NCBI GenBank assembly: GCA_015178975.1
Contig: WHVD01000070.1
Coordinates: forward strand, 62,001-126,000
DNA: 64,000 nt
Origin: Hysterangium stoloniferum
Lineage: Eukaryota; Basidiomycota; Agaricomycetes; Hysterangiales; Hysterangiaceae
Reading direction: 5' to 3'
A model generated the notes under the pieces. It searched no databases and had not been told where the DNA came from. It was given only the letters and a program-made list of their open reading frames with translations. Numbering within the stretch: the first letter of the stretch is position 1; every line of letters starts with the position of its first letter. Shown here piece after piece: positions 13,800 through 24,667 of the stretch. The position numbers and the translations under genes were made by a program.

Positions 13800-14530
13800 T
13801 GTTAAGAACTGAAAACTGACTAATGTCGGTGGCCGACAGGGACCGATCGGAAGGACTTGGCTTCAGCTTATGTGCTGTGCCCTCGCAAATATCTGTAGGG
13901 TGTCCTTGAATTTCAGATGGGCGAAGACTAATCCTAAGGAGTCCCTTTCAGCGAGATACTGATCGGGACCGAAGGACAAGTCGAGTGTCAGGCCAAGGGG
14001 TCGGGGCCGGGAGTGGGTGAGCACACGCGAAGGCGGAAGGGGGGATTCTTAGTATGAGACTGTTACAGACGTATGAGGGTATTCTGAGTCGATATTCTGA
14101 TTGCCTAGTAACTACAACTACAGCGGGTTCATATACAAGTAACAGGCGTCTAGAAAATACTAATGGGGAGAAAGGCAGAAAATGGTATTAACAATAAGCT
14201 TGACTAGGAACGGGAAGTTTATGATTAGTTCGGAGGCCGATGATAACTGAGAGCGGAATTACAATAAAAGGAAATAGTTTGAGGACTACAAATATAGATA
14301 GACATATGTGAAACATAGGATAGGACGGATCAACATCATAAAAGGTATCAAAAGTTTAACCAGACAATACGAGTATTTGACGTGGGCGTAAACAGAGTTT
14401 GATCATCGTGAAAGCATACGTCAGCTTCGGGGGCCAATGGTTTCCGATGTGGTGACTTGAATAGTAACTTGAATCGTTGATAAGTGGCGATAACCTCGGG
14501 GACCGATAGGGTTGCGACATGGTCGTAACA
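13800..14530 (-). mobile_element. Delta solo LTR (reverse)
   Basis: This 731-bp LTR starts TGTTAAGAACTG and ends GGTCGTAACA, the reverse of the element C LTRs. It is flanked by TGCCC on both sides (13795-13799 and 14531-14535), a perfect TSD. So a relative of C inserted into C itself and then recombined down to one LTR. Confidence 0.92.
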
Positions 14531-16560
14531 TGCCCCTATATTGTCGCACTGGAAACCCAATGTTCAACTCATTGTGGAAACTGATGCCTCGGATTATGCA
14601 CTCGCTGCGATATTGTCCATTCTGGACACCAATGGTGAAGTCCACCCAGTAGCTTTTTTGTCTCGCACATTTTCGGCACCCGAACCCAATTACAATGTTC
14701 ACGATAAAGAACTACTTGCAATATTTGAAGCTTTCAAAACATGGCAACATTATTTGGAAGGGTTGGCTCATCTGACAGACATTATAACCAACCATAAAAA
14801 CTTGGTTTACTTTTCAACCACAAAACTACTCACCCATCGGTCTGAATACCTCTCCACCTTCAATATGATTATCCGTTTCCGCCCTGGCCACCTTGGCGGG
14901 AAACCTGACGCTATGACTAGACGATGGGACGTCTACCCTAAAGAGGGGAGTAGCAACTACACCACAGTCAACCCGCATAACTTTAAGCCTATGTTTTCAT
15001 TGGAACAACTGTCTGCATCAATCCGAGCGACTTACCTCATATATCCAGTCATGCGCAGTGTTATCCTTATGGATACTGAAAAGTTACATCAAGATATACT
15101 ATAGGCAATTCCATTAGACCCAGTCACCAAAGCACACCTCAACAATCTATCTGACCCCGATCAACCCCGATGGTCGCTAGATGCACAAGGTTTCATTAGA
15201 CTCGACAATCAGATTTATGTACCAGATTCTGACACCCTTCGGCTGCGAATCCTACAACATAAACACAACCACCCGATCTCGGGACATTTCGGCCTCAACA
15301 AGACTCTCGCACTCATTCGCAGAGAATATACTTGGCCCGGCCTCTGAGTTTTCGTTAAGCACTATTGTAAATCTTGTACAACTTGTTTACGCTCTAAATC
15401 ACAGTGACACAAACCATATGGCCTACTCAAACAATTACTGATACCGGAAAAACCCTGGAACTCGATTTCTATGGATTTCATCGAGCACCTACCGGCATCC
15501 GAAGGACATACAGCAATCCTAGTTGTTGTGGATCGGCTCTCAAAGCAAAGCATTTTCATTCCAACTTATGATACAATAGCATCTGTACAGTTGGCTGAAC
15601 TATTCGTCACCCATGTGTTTTCAAAGCACGGTGTTCCGTCACATGTCACATCCGATCGCGGTTCTGAGTTTGTCTCTCATTTCTTTAGGTCACTCAGAAA
15701 AGCATTAGACATGAAACTGCATTTCACTTCGGGCTACCACCTGGAAGGTGACGGCCAAACTGAACACATGAACCAAACCTTGGAACAATACATTCATGTC
15801 TATTGCAATTATCAACAAGACAATTGGAAATCATTACTACTGCTAGCCAAATTCGTATACAACAACGCCCCAAACACCACTACTGGCATTTCGCCTTTCT
15901 TCGCAAACAAAGGCTACAACCTGAATATCGCAATCCACCCGGAACACGATCTCGCATCCACCTGTGCTCAAGACTTCATTACTAATCTAGACAAGCTACA
16001 TCAAGAACTTCGGAAAACGATCGCAATGGCCCAAGAGCGATACCAACGGTCCGCGGATAAAAATCAGCTCCCATCTCCCAATTTTAAAATCGGTGACTGA
16101 GTATTCGTTAAAGCCGAGTTTTTCTGAACCACTAGACCTTCTAAAAAGCTCTCTGAAAAGTAATTAGGTCCTTTTGAAGTCATTGCACAAGCTGGCACGC
16201 TTTCGTGGACGCTTTGGCTTCCCGACAACATGCGTGCAGTCCACCCGGTGCTCCATGTATCTATGTTAGAACCATGCATTGCTAACACTATACCAGATTG
16301 CATACAACCACCACCACCACCCGTAATTATCAATGGAGAACCCAAATTTGAAATATCGGAAATCCTAGACTCCAAGATCGACAATCGCAGGTGATCGTGC
16401 AAGTTACTTTATTTGGTCAAATGGACTGGCTATGAAGGTACAGATGAAGAAACTTCCTGGATCCTAGCCACCCAACTTGGCAATGCGTCAGAAATTGTTT
16501 TAGGTTTCCATCAAGCATACCCGAACAAACCCGGTCCTTTAGACTCTCTTTAGTTTTCAC
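14531..16560 (+). mobile_element. Element C RNase H, integrase and chromodomain region
   Basis: RNase H (about 14541-14930, with TDASDYAL and the NHKNL block), integrase zinc-binding and core domains (about 15181-15990, with SDRGSEF and DGQTE-type motifs), integrase C-terminal module, and a chromodomain-like end (about 16345-16555, LVKWTGYEG). The region is broken in several places. A 120-bp stretch with an A-run near 16660 separates it from the antisense ORF. Confidence 0.87.
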
Positions 16561-16693
16561 ACAGCACCCGACGTTTTCCGATCCTCAAACCTCAAGCCGA
16601 ACTTAAGTTATCAAGTCTCACTATCCGATGCTCTTCAAGTTCAATTCATGCCCCCCAAAAAAAAAAAAAGGATTAAGTCAAATTATTATTTTG

Positions 16694-17793
16694 TTAACTA
16701 TCTAATGTTTCCTCTACTACTTCTCCTTCCTCCTCAGCCTCCGAAGCTTGCGCTTCACCGACGGCCACCAATATTCCTTTCCCTCCAACTTCCTCCAAAG
16801 TTCTAACCGGCTCAACCTCGTCCAAACTGGGTAACTCGAGGTACTGCTTGAGCTGCCCGCCAACCCATTGTAGCATGGCTGTTTGCTCCCTGATAGCAAC
16901 TCCCAGCAGTCGCATTTGCTCTTGAAAGAGTCCCTGCTGTCACAGAGACTCGGTTCGCCACCGAGTGGTTTCTGAGAAGTATAACCGCATAAGGGGGTTT
17001 TGTTCCTCCATCACGTCCATCTGGCACTCCCCGTAGGTCGCACTCCCGTAGGCCCCTGGGAAGGTGGAACCGAGTTTTGACCACACACTCTTGGCATGTG
17101 TGGCCCCAACCATTTGCCCGAGGATGGCAAGCTTGATTCCGAGCAGTGCAGTGGTTGCACCTTGGATCATTTTCGGGCCCCGCCTTGGGGGCCCCCTTTT
17201 GTTTCTGTCACTAAAAGTCAGTAACAGCAAAAATATATATATATATAACAAAAGCACCTTCAGGCTCGAAGGCCCTGCAACCTCATCATTGTCTTCCTCG
17301 TCCTCTTCATCGGAAGCCGACGGCGATACTGCCTTCCGCTGAGAAGAGAACATTAGTAGATATTCGCAGTGCGATGTTTCTCCTGACTTACCTTCCCTTC
17401 TCGTTTCTTTCCAACCTCCTCCTCTCAGGCCCGACCGGCCTCCTGCTGTTTTTTCCTCGCGAGCTTGGCCTCCTGATGCTTGCGCGTAGCTTCCACCTCT
17501 GCTCGTCTCTTCTCCTCCACCTCAGCCACCTCGATCTCTTTCAACTCCTCTATCTCCTTACATTCCTCCTCCTCAAGCACCTTTTTCTTCGCCTCTAGTT
17601 GGCGACGACGTTCTTGTGCGTTCAGCGTTCTGCTCGGACCTGACAAGGGGGTTACCTTCAGCCTGACAGGGATGGGTTTCACCCCAGAATTCAACGACAT
17701 CGTGGTTGAAAGGAAAGGATGAAGAGTCGAGCGCCTTGTAACCCTCCAATTTTTATATGCAAAAATTTTTCCGGTCACATGACATTTTGACAC
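16694..17793 (-). mobile_element. Antisense accessory ORF inside element C
   Basis: On the minus strand, between the chromodomain and the 3' LTR of element C, lies a protein-coding-like stretch of about 1.1 kb. It reads as a short N-terminal part, a highly charged Glu/Lys/Arg-rich probable coiled coil (about 17430-17640), an acidic serine-rich part (about 17280-17350), and a C-terminal part with a SDEEDEEDN-like acidic patch and hydrophobic stretches. It contains intron-like GT-AG stretches of about 50 bp in the antisense direction. It lies within the AGAGT-bounded unit, so it is cargo of the element. I do not recognise the family. It carries at least one break. Confidence 0.6.
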
Positions 17794-17800
17794 ACAACCC

Positions 17801-19065
17801 TGTAATGTATTCAGGGGATTCTCTTAGATAGCTCAATATATGCTATAGTGTCACAGAGCTTCAACAATAAATCAAGCAAAGGTCCAGTAATTTAAATACT
17901 GATAGATTAATGAGCTGTGCTATGAAGCTTAAACAACTCAAATCAATGCTTATTTTGATTATTGAAAGGTTCAATAGAACTGTGTATGACTCTTTTAGCA
18001 AATACAAGAACTATTCCTTGAGAATAGGGGCTGGAAGCTGAATATATGCACAGTAACTTGGCAGAGACTTGATATAAGAGCTTCGGATTCTTGTATGCTT
18101 ATTTGTAACTATTAATAGTTATTTAACAAGGTGTTAAATAATTTATTAATAGAGAAAATAATATGTATTGGATTATCTGAGTGCTTGTACTTGATTAATT
18201 CAATAAACTTAGGGCTGGGCCTTGAGTAATCTAGTATTGGCAGGGATTTCAGTAAGGATACTTAGATACTTATTAGGTTTATTATCTAATTAATAAGCCT
18301 AAAGGGTAGCTGTGAGGCTGGGGGAACTTAGATGATTAGCTAAGTTCAAGAGTTGCTGACAAAGATTCAAGATTCTGCAAGTGTAGGTGCTTGCAGTGAG
18401 TGTATCAGACTAAGGCTATTATTGTCCTTAGGATGATGAGGTAAGCTTCTGTGCTGTACTGTAAAATATGTGTGTGATAAGATGATTTTATTGGAAACTT
18501 GGCCCTCCTTATATACATTTTGATAACTAAATGATTAGCTAATTATTTAGTTTATGAGGTCACTAGTTAGATCATAATGACCTCATATTCTACTCATTAT
18601 TTACCCTTTATTTATCACATGATTCCCCTCTCTGAGACAAGGGTTCTAACCTCTTGCTTGAACATGAAGGTTCAAGGCCGCGGTCCCGGGACAGAAGCAA
18701 ACGATGAGTCGGTGGAATCAATTAATGACTCGGGTAGTCACATCCATGACTTGTGTGACATCCCGACACTGGAGGCTTATCTAATAAGTCACATGACTTC
18801 AAAAATGTGCAAATAAGCTGCAGCAAGGTGCCGAAAAGCAATAACTAAGTAGATAAAATATAAATAATTAGTTAAAAATTATAATAAATTAATTAAGTAA
18901 TAATAGCATAATATGAGTCCATATATGCTATTATTTATGCGAAGTTAAAAGGAATAAGGCCTATTTTTCACAATAAACATGGTAAAAATACAATAAATTC
19001 GAAAGAATATTAAATAATCCACAGAAAATTAAGAGAATATTATGAGATGATACTGATACATCACA
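17801..19065 (-). mobile_element. Alpha solo LTR 4
   Basis: This 1265-bp LTR from TGTAATGTATTC to GATACATCACA is flanked by AACCC on both sides (17796-17800 and 19066-19070), a perfect TSD. It sits just upstream (on the minus strand) of the antisense ORF of element C. Confidence 0.93.
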
Positions 19066-19143
19066 AACCCATACCCAATGTTGTTTTACATACACGATCT
19101 CAATTTTCGGCCTCCTTGGGATTTTGGCCAAATGAGGGGATAC
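19066..19143 (+). mobile_element. Element C 3' untranslated part and polypurine tract
   Basis: A short stretch between alpha LTR 4 and the 3' LTR of C. It ends GAGGGGATAC directly before TGTTACGAC, a plausible polypurine tract. Confidence 0.7.
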
Positions 19144-19785
19144 TGTTACGACTGTGTCACGACCCCTCGCAAGCCGACGGCCGATGGTATATTGTCGTAG
19201 TATTTGTCTGTCTTCAATCAAGTTGATGTCTCGGAAGCCGTCGGCTTCCTGACACTGATGTATACCCTCCCGGTTATTCAAACCCGACTACACCTTTTCT
19301 GTCTGGTTATGCTTTGATATGTCCCTTTCCATTATGATGATCCGCTTTACACTATGTTTCACATATGTCTATATATATCTGTAACCCTGGAACTATTTCC
19401 TTTTACAGTAGTTCCGCTCTCAGTTATCATCGGCCTCTGAACTAATCATAAACTTCCTGTTTCTAGTCAAGCTTATTGTAAATACCATTTTCCACCTTTC
19501 TCCCCGTTAGTATTTTCTAGACGCCTGTTACTTGTATATGAACCCGCTGTAGTTGTAGTTACTAGGCAATCAGAATATTGACTCAGAACATCCCTCTAGC
19601 TCTATTATAAGTATCCCACCATCTGCATCCTTGGTCTTCGACCTCGGTCTCCGACCTTCACCCGCCCGAAATCTAAGGACATTCGATGTGAACTTGTGAG
19701 GGTGCAGCACATAAGCTGAAGCCAAGTCCTTCCATTCAGCCCCCATCGGTTACCCGACATTTACCCCGTCAGTCAGTTCTTAACA
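19144..19785 (+). mobile_element. 3' LTR of element C (delta)
   Basis: This 642-bp LTR, TGTTACGACTG to TTCTTAACA, is followed by the TSD AGAGT. It differs from the 5' LTR by about 40 positions in a hand alignment, mostly C/T and G/A. Confidence 0.93.
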
Positions 19786-19879
19786 AGAGTACAAATAACA
19801 ATGTAAGGAAAACTAATAATCAGTACTCAATTAAAAGATGACTATAGTATAAGATTATTTATATATTATTGGTTGATAA

Positions 19880-20115
19880 CCAACAACTCTAACTGAGGTG
19901 GAAATAATATATAAAAGCCAACTATTCAATTAAGAAGTTGCAAGGGGGAACAAAAGTCAACAACTCAGATTGAGGTGACAAGGGGAACAACAGATCAGTT
20001 GACAACTCAGATTGAGGTGACAAGGGATCTGATTGGGCCAACAACTCTGATAGAGGTGGCAAGGGTTTCCAACAGCTCTGATAGAGGTGGAATTAGATGT
20101 CCAACTGCCCAGATA
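19880..20115 (-). repeat. Repeated motif array in beta LTR 1
   Basis: Five or six copies of a degenerate block of the type CAACAACTCTAACTGAGGTGG spaced about 35-45 bp apart. The same array occurs in the beta LTRs at 25670-25940, 40430-40680 and 60770-61050. In the sense orientation it lies downstream of the TATA motif, so it would be in the transcribed leader. Confidence 0.75.
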
Positions 20116-20499
20116 GGGGTGGAGTAGCCTGCTTACTGCAGTACTGCAGTGACACACAGATGTGGTGAGTTGATGTGATGATAAGATTGATTGATATTCA
20201 AGGCTGGAGCTGAGCTCCTTATATACATTTTAGTCTAAGACATTTAGAAGATTCTAGAAGATTGAATGATGTCATTTAGAATTTTCTAGAATTTTCTAGA
20301 GCATTGTGGAAAGTTCTAACTACTTCTAAGACACTATAGATAGAATATTCTACAATATTCTATCTATTATTAGTACCTATTATCTACTATTCCTTTGGAA
20401 GCAACTGGAATATTCCAGGGAGTTTCCGGTTTTTGCTGTAGTAGCATATATGATGACATAATGCTCTCGTGCCTGTGTGCACATATGACACCCTTCGCA

Positions 20500-20690
20500 T
20501 CTTGTGACTGTCACACACCTTTGTGACTGTCACGTACTCTTGTTAATGTCACACACCTTTGTGACTGTTGCACGCCTTTGTGACTGTCACACACCTGTGT
20601 GACTGTCACACACTGTTGCGCACCTCTGTGACCATTGCGCACCCTTGTGACAACTGTCACCTGTTGTGATGGCTGTCACCCATTGTGACA
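20500..20690. repeat. Minisatellite in beta LTR 1
   Basis: About ten imperfect copies of a 19-bp unit of the type CTTTGTGACTGTCACACAC, grading into TTGTGACAACTGTCACC. It lies where the other beta LTRs carry a different minisatellite. Confidence 0.75.
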
Positions 20691-21146
20691 ATTTTCCTGC
20701 GCGCCATGTAATAAGCACCAGGTGGCCAGTTTTTATATTATTATATAATTATTATATTTATTTTTAGTTCATTATAAATATAATAATATTTTATTATAAT
20801 AATATATAATATATATTTTTCGCCTTAATAATGCGTGATTATTTCACATCACATTTTGTCATTGTCAGAGTTTAAAATGTCATGTGAATATCACATGATC
20901 TCTCGCACGTTGTGAATAAGCGCTGAGTCGCCGGCATATTAATCAAAAAAGAATAAAAGGTAGAAATTCAATAACCTGCTCAATGTATAAGATACAAATA
21001 CAAAATAAATTGCATAAATTCAATATAAATCAAGACAATATTGTACAATTTTATTGTCGTGATATAATTACATTTAAATCTTATTCTTCGCACTTTGTTA
21101 GGGGAGATTGGTTAAAAAATCGGAAAAAACCTAGAAATACATAGCA

Positions 21147-21549
21147 GTACCCCAACTGCTCTCGACATTGTCTGTACGAGGCATGCAAGTAATGAACGCC
21201 CTGCCAGTCGTGGACGTACTAGCTGCTGGGACCTGCGGGACCTTTTTGAACTTAGGGAGAACTTGCTTGTTTTGTTGGAGTGGGAGCATCGTAGCACGGC
21301 AAGGTGGTGGAGTCGAAAGTGGGGAAAAAACTGCAGATATGTGAAGGTTGCAGTATGAAAGATAAAAGAAAATTTATGCAAATTTATGTGTACTTTTTTA
21401 TATATATTGAATTGAAACTCCGCTTGGCTGGAATGTTAAGTGAGATTCATTAATTGTGGCTGGGTTTTTTGGTAAATGTGTCCATCACCAATGAATGTCA
21501 TCCCAACTGATTGGAAGGAGGAAAAAAAAGAAAGAGAATGAAAACCCAT
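21147..21549 (-). mobile_element. Piece of B1: leader and start of downstream ORF
   Basis: Read on the minus strand, this matches the segment between pol and the downstream ORF of B2 (about 33900-34150), including an AT-rich leader and the start of the proline/lysine-rich ORF. It is flanked by beta LTR 1 and zeta LTR 1. It is a displaced part of B1 inside the inversion. Confidence 0.65.
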
Positions 21550-22024
21550 TGTGAGGAGTATGCTTTTACCACAGTTTCATTATGGTAAAACACTCCTTTT
21601 ATTTTATTTATATTTTACACATTTTATTCATATTTTTCTATTCTTTATATTCTTTGAATATCGCACCATTTCATTAGTTCAAAGCTTTGTGTATACTTGT
21701 GGGTGCACTCGGCACCAAATATAACTCAGACACACTTTTACCCAAGAACCACCACTCGTAAGACATAAACTAGGTCTACTACAAGTGGTGATCAGGGTAA
21801 TGTGTCAGCTACTACATAGGTAGCAATATCTGAACTATCTAACACTTCTGGCCTCGAACTGTAACAGTTGAGGCCTCCACTCGATCCATCGCATTCTTTG
21901 ACTACTGCATCATCTCATGCTCTCTCTCTCACTTTCTCTTATATTGCACCGAATAGGTCAATATTCTTCCTTTCTACTCATTTCTTCGTATATAGAACGG
22001 TCAGAACTTATACCACTCTTCACA
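21550..22024 (+). mobile_element. Zeta solo LTR 1
   Basis: This 475-bp LTR starts TGTGAGGAGTATGC and ends CCACTCTTCACA. Flanks are CCCAT and GCCAT, a TSD with one difference. It closely matches 23730-24203 and 44456-44929. Confidence 0.88.
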
Positions 22025-22295
22025 GCCATGAGATGGCTCACTGAATGACAGAGATGTTTCTGAAAGGAAGTTACAAAAGAAAAGAAATAAAAGATTGAAT
22101 AGATGGCTCCTCGGCTGCATATATCCTGTTAGATTTTGAACAGTGCCTTGTATGCCCTCAGAAGTGCCGGACCATTTCTGAGATTTGCACTGCTTAACCA
22201 TGAATCCTCTTCAGGTCCGTAACCTTTCCAGCACACCCTAAATAGCAGACGGTTTCACTGTTTTTGGTGTCCAACAATAGCTTGAACCTCATATT
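22025..22295 (-). mobile_element. Piece of B1: chromodomain
   Basis: On the minus strand it encodes a chromodomain-like stretch (about 22110-22290, with a WKGYGPEED-type core) that matches the end of pol in B2 (33690-33860). It belongs to B1. The last five bases before 22296, ATATT, are the inverted TSD partner of AATAT at 4675-4679. Confidence 0.75.
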
Positions 22296-22798
22296 TGTGA
22301 GGTATCAGTATCATTTCATAATATTCTCTTAATTTTCTGTGGATTATTTAATATTTTCTCGAATTTATTGTATTTTTATTATATTTTTATTGTGAAATAT
22401 AGGGCCTAATTCCTTTTAACTTCGCATAATAATAGCATATATGAGCTCATATAATGCTATTATATCTTATTTATTTTATTATAATTTTTAACTAATTATT
22501 TATATTTTATTTACTTAGTTATTGCTTTTCAGCACATTGTTTTGCTTCAATGTGCGCATTTTTGGAGTCACGTGACCTATTAGATAAGCCTCTGGTGTCG
22601 GGATATCACACAAGTCATGAATGTGACTGTAATGACTTACTCGAGTCATAATTTAATTCCACCGACTCATCAAATGCTTCCATCCCGGAACCGCGGCCTT
22701 GAACCTTCATGTTCAAGCCAAAGGTTGGAACCCTTGTCTCAGAGAGGGGAATCACATGGTAAATAAAGGGTAAAAAATAAGTAGAATATGAGGTCATT
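22296..22798 (+). mobile_element. Alpha solo LTR, right half (split by inversion)
   Basis: It starts TGTGAGGTATCAG and follows the alpha family for 503 bp up to GAGGTCATT, then the match ends. It is the complement in content of 4680-5446. Confidence 0.88.
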
Positions 22799-23189
22799 AA
22801 TGCGAGGTGGCTCACCTGCAAAAGAGAAAGACACACTGAGTATAGGAGTCAGCAGGAGGCAAGGGGAGCAAGGGAGGGAGTCCCCTCCAAGCGACAGCGG
22901 CATGAAGACAGAGTACAATTCAGAGATAGAACCTCCACCCCAATCCTTCCTCCCCCAGGAGAGAAATGGGCCGACTTTGCAGAGACAGATGATAGTGAGG
23001 GTGGGACGCCTTACATTAGAATGACGGGAGCCAAGAGCTGGAAGGGTGTGTACCATTTCCTTCTCACTCCATCCTCCTCTGATTGGCTTCCTCTGTCTTC
23101 CTCCAGAGTGTGCATGTACTGTTTTTTTCTTCCACCGTCCTTCTCTGATTGACTCTCTCTCTTTCATCCAGCATGTGCGTGTACCATTC
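22799..23189 (+). mobile_element. Piece of B1 downstream ORF, with a short tandem repeat
   Basis: Plus-strand sequence resembling the middle of the B2 downstream ORF near 34600-34810 (a KWADFAETD-type block). From about 23045 there are two to three imperfect copies of a roughly 66-bp repeat rich in CTCT. It is cut at 23190 by beta LTR 2. Confidence 0.65.
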
Positions 23190-23729
23190 TGTAATGTATT
23201 AGCCTTATTTTAATATTATTTTCTGGAAAAAGGAGTCCAATGCTCTATCAAAGTGTGCAAATACTCAATTCACTACAAGGTAAAATAATTTAAGTATTTG
23301 ATATTAATCAGTGGCAGCCTAAATAGACTTAGAACCCCTGAAGTCAACAGTTTATTTGAATATATGCACCCTACTTTGCAAAGAAGGTTTTTGAGAGCTG
23401 TTTATGTAAGCTTGTTCTTTTTCTGTGAAAACAACCACTAAAATATGAATAACAATTTACTGATTCCAAAACTAGATTCAACTTCAATTCTAGCTAGTTT
23501 ATATATATTTTATACTATTTATCAAACAGTAAAAATATTAATAAACAGGTCAAAAGATCAATTATAGAATAAAACAATATTTGACAATATATGCTTTATT
23601 TAAATTAATCTACTGGATCTACTGTGATACTAACTTATCAGGATCTTAATGTAGTCTTAAACCAGGAGAAATTAGAATTATACTCTAATTTCAAACAATA
23701 AAACTAACAATTTATTTATTACTTGGTTG
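23190..23729 (-). mobile_element. Beta LTR 2, partial
   Basis: It starts TGTAATGTATTAGCC and follows the beta family for 540 bp to ACTTGGTTG. There zeta LTR 2 begins. The remaining beta sequence was not found in the window. Confidence 0.85.
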
Positions 23730-24590
23730 TGTGAGGAGTATGCTTTTACCACAGTATCATTGTGGTAAAACACTCCTTTTATTTCATTTATATTTTACAT
23801 ATTCTATTCATATTTTTCTATCTTTCATATTCTTTGAATATTGCATATTTCATTAGTTTGAAGCATTGTGTATACTTGTGGGTGCACTCAGCACCAATTA
23901 GAACTCAGACACACCTTAACCCAAGAACCACCACTCGTAAGACACAAACTAGGTCTACTACGAGCGGTGATCAGGGTAACGTGTCAGCTACTACATAAGT
24001 AGCAGTATCTGAACTACTGAGCACTTCTGGCCTTGAACTGTAATAGTCGAGGCCTCCACTCGAACCATTGCACTCGTTGACTCCTTCGTCATCTCGTGCT
24101 CTTTCTCTCACTTTCTCTTATATTGCACCAAATAGGTCAATATCCTCCTCTTCTACTCATTTCTTCATATATAAAACGGTCTGAACTTCTGCCACTCTTC
24201 ACAGTTGTGATTGGTGTATCGTCTCGACCGTCACAGATGGGCTTTAGCTACTCATTCAAACTGAGTTTCGAACTGTATCAGTCGAAACTCAATCCTTATT
24301 TCAACTCGTGTGGACTACATCCATGCTACTCTATTATTCGACTCTCTAACTACTCTACTTGCACTTGAGCAGTTGTCCAGAATCGCACTTAACCAGTCAA
24401 TTCTGCTTATTCGTTCTAGCTATCTATGTATCTTACTTTAGATAGCTACTTCTCTCTACCGTATTGAACTAAGTAGTCAATACACGTTCAGTCCGTATTA
24501 GACTTAGACAGTCAATACATCGTGGTATCGTACCTCAATGGTCGATATTCTTCGTATATAGAACGGTTAGAACTTCTACCACTCTTCACA
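23730..24590 (+). mobile_element. Zeta LTR 2, long form, upstream of B2
   Basis: It starts TGTGAGGAGTATGC. A short-form end (CTCTTCACA) is reached at 24203, followed by 0.39 kb that ends in a second copy of the same end block at 24590. So this is a long variant with a duplicated 3' module. It stands just upstream of the B2 gag, in 5' LTR position, and the next bases GTGGTGATCTGAGC could be a primer binding site. It does not match the 3' LTR of B2 (36554-37815). Confidence 0.75.
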
Positions 24591-24667
24591 GTGGTGATCT
24601 GAGCCGGACCGCTCTTTCCCTATGAAGAAAAACATTTATTTTCAACTATCAAATTCTAAGCACGTAA

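Larger units (their letters stand above)
8888..19785 (+). mobile_element. Element C, full-length Ty3/gypsy retrotransposon
   Basis: A complete element bounded by two delta LTRs and a perfect TSD AGAGT (8883-8887 and 19786-19790), inserted in beta LTR 1. Order: 5' LTR, gag, protease, reverse transcriptase, RNase H, integrase, chromodomain, an antisense ORF, polypurine-type stretch, 3' LTR. Three solo LTRs sit in it: alpha (10803-12187), delta (13800-14530) and alpha (17801-19065). Without them it is about 7.5 kb. The coding part is broken in roughly ten places. A hand count gives about 40 differences between its 640-bp LTRs (6-7 percent, mostly transitions), so it is an old insertion. Confidence 0.92.
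5609..21146 (-). mobile_element. Beta solo LTR 1, interrupted by nested elements
   Basis: The LTR starts TGTGATGTATTAGCC at 5609 and ends ATACATAGCA at 21146. Flanks are GTACT and GTACC, a near-perfect TSD. Its own sequence is 5609-6131, 8795-8887 and 19786-21146; between these lie a gamma LTR (6132-8794) and element C (8888-19785). The right part holds the family's repeated motif array (about 19880-20115), the inward-facing TATA motif near 20218 and a 19-bp minisatellite (about 20500-20690). Confidence 0.87.
5447..22798. other. 17.35-kb inverted segment
   Basis: The two ends of this segment cut one alpha solo LTR and one B1 copy. The alpha halves (4680-5446 and 22296-22798) are complementary in content, opposite in orientation, and flanked by AATAT and ATATT, an inverted TSD pair. 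B1 sequence also resumes in the expected order only if the segment is read backwards. The breakpoint in the LTR sits in the short palindrome GGTCATAATGACC. An assembly error is possible but would have to mimic both signals. Confidence 0.85.

Noticed and set aside
19880-20115. CRISPR-like array of spaced repeats
   Set aside because: The organism is a fungus, the repeats are degenerate and the spacers are similar to one another; the array is part of the beta LTR.
21112-21381. An 89-codon minus-strand ORF as a host gene
   Set aside because: It is a frame through B1 leader sequence and the end of beta LTR 1.
22739-23167. A 142-codon minus-strand ORF
   Set aside because: It spans an LTR edge, the inversion junction and a short tandem repeat, so it is accidental.
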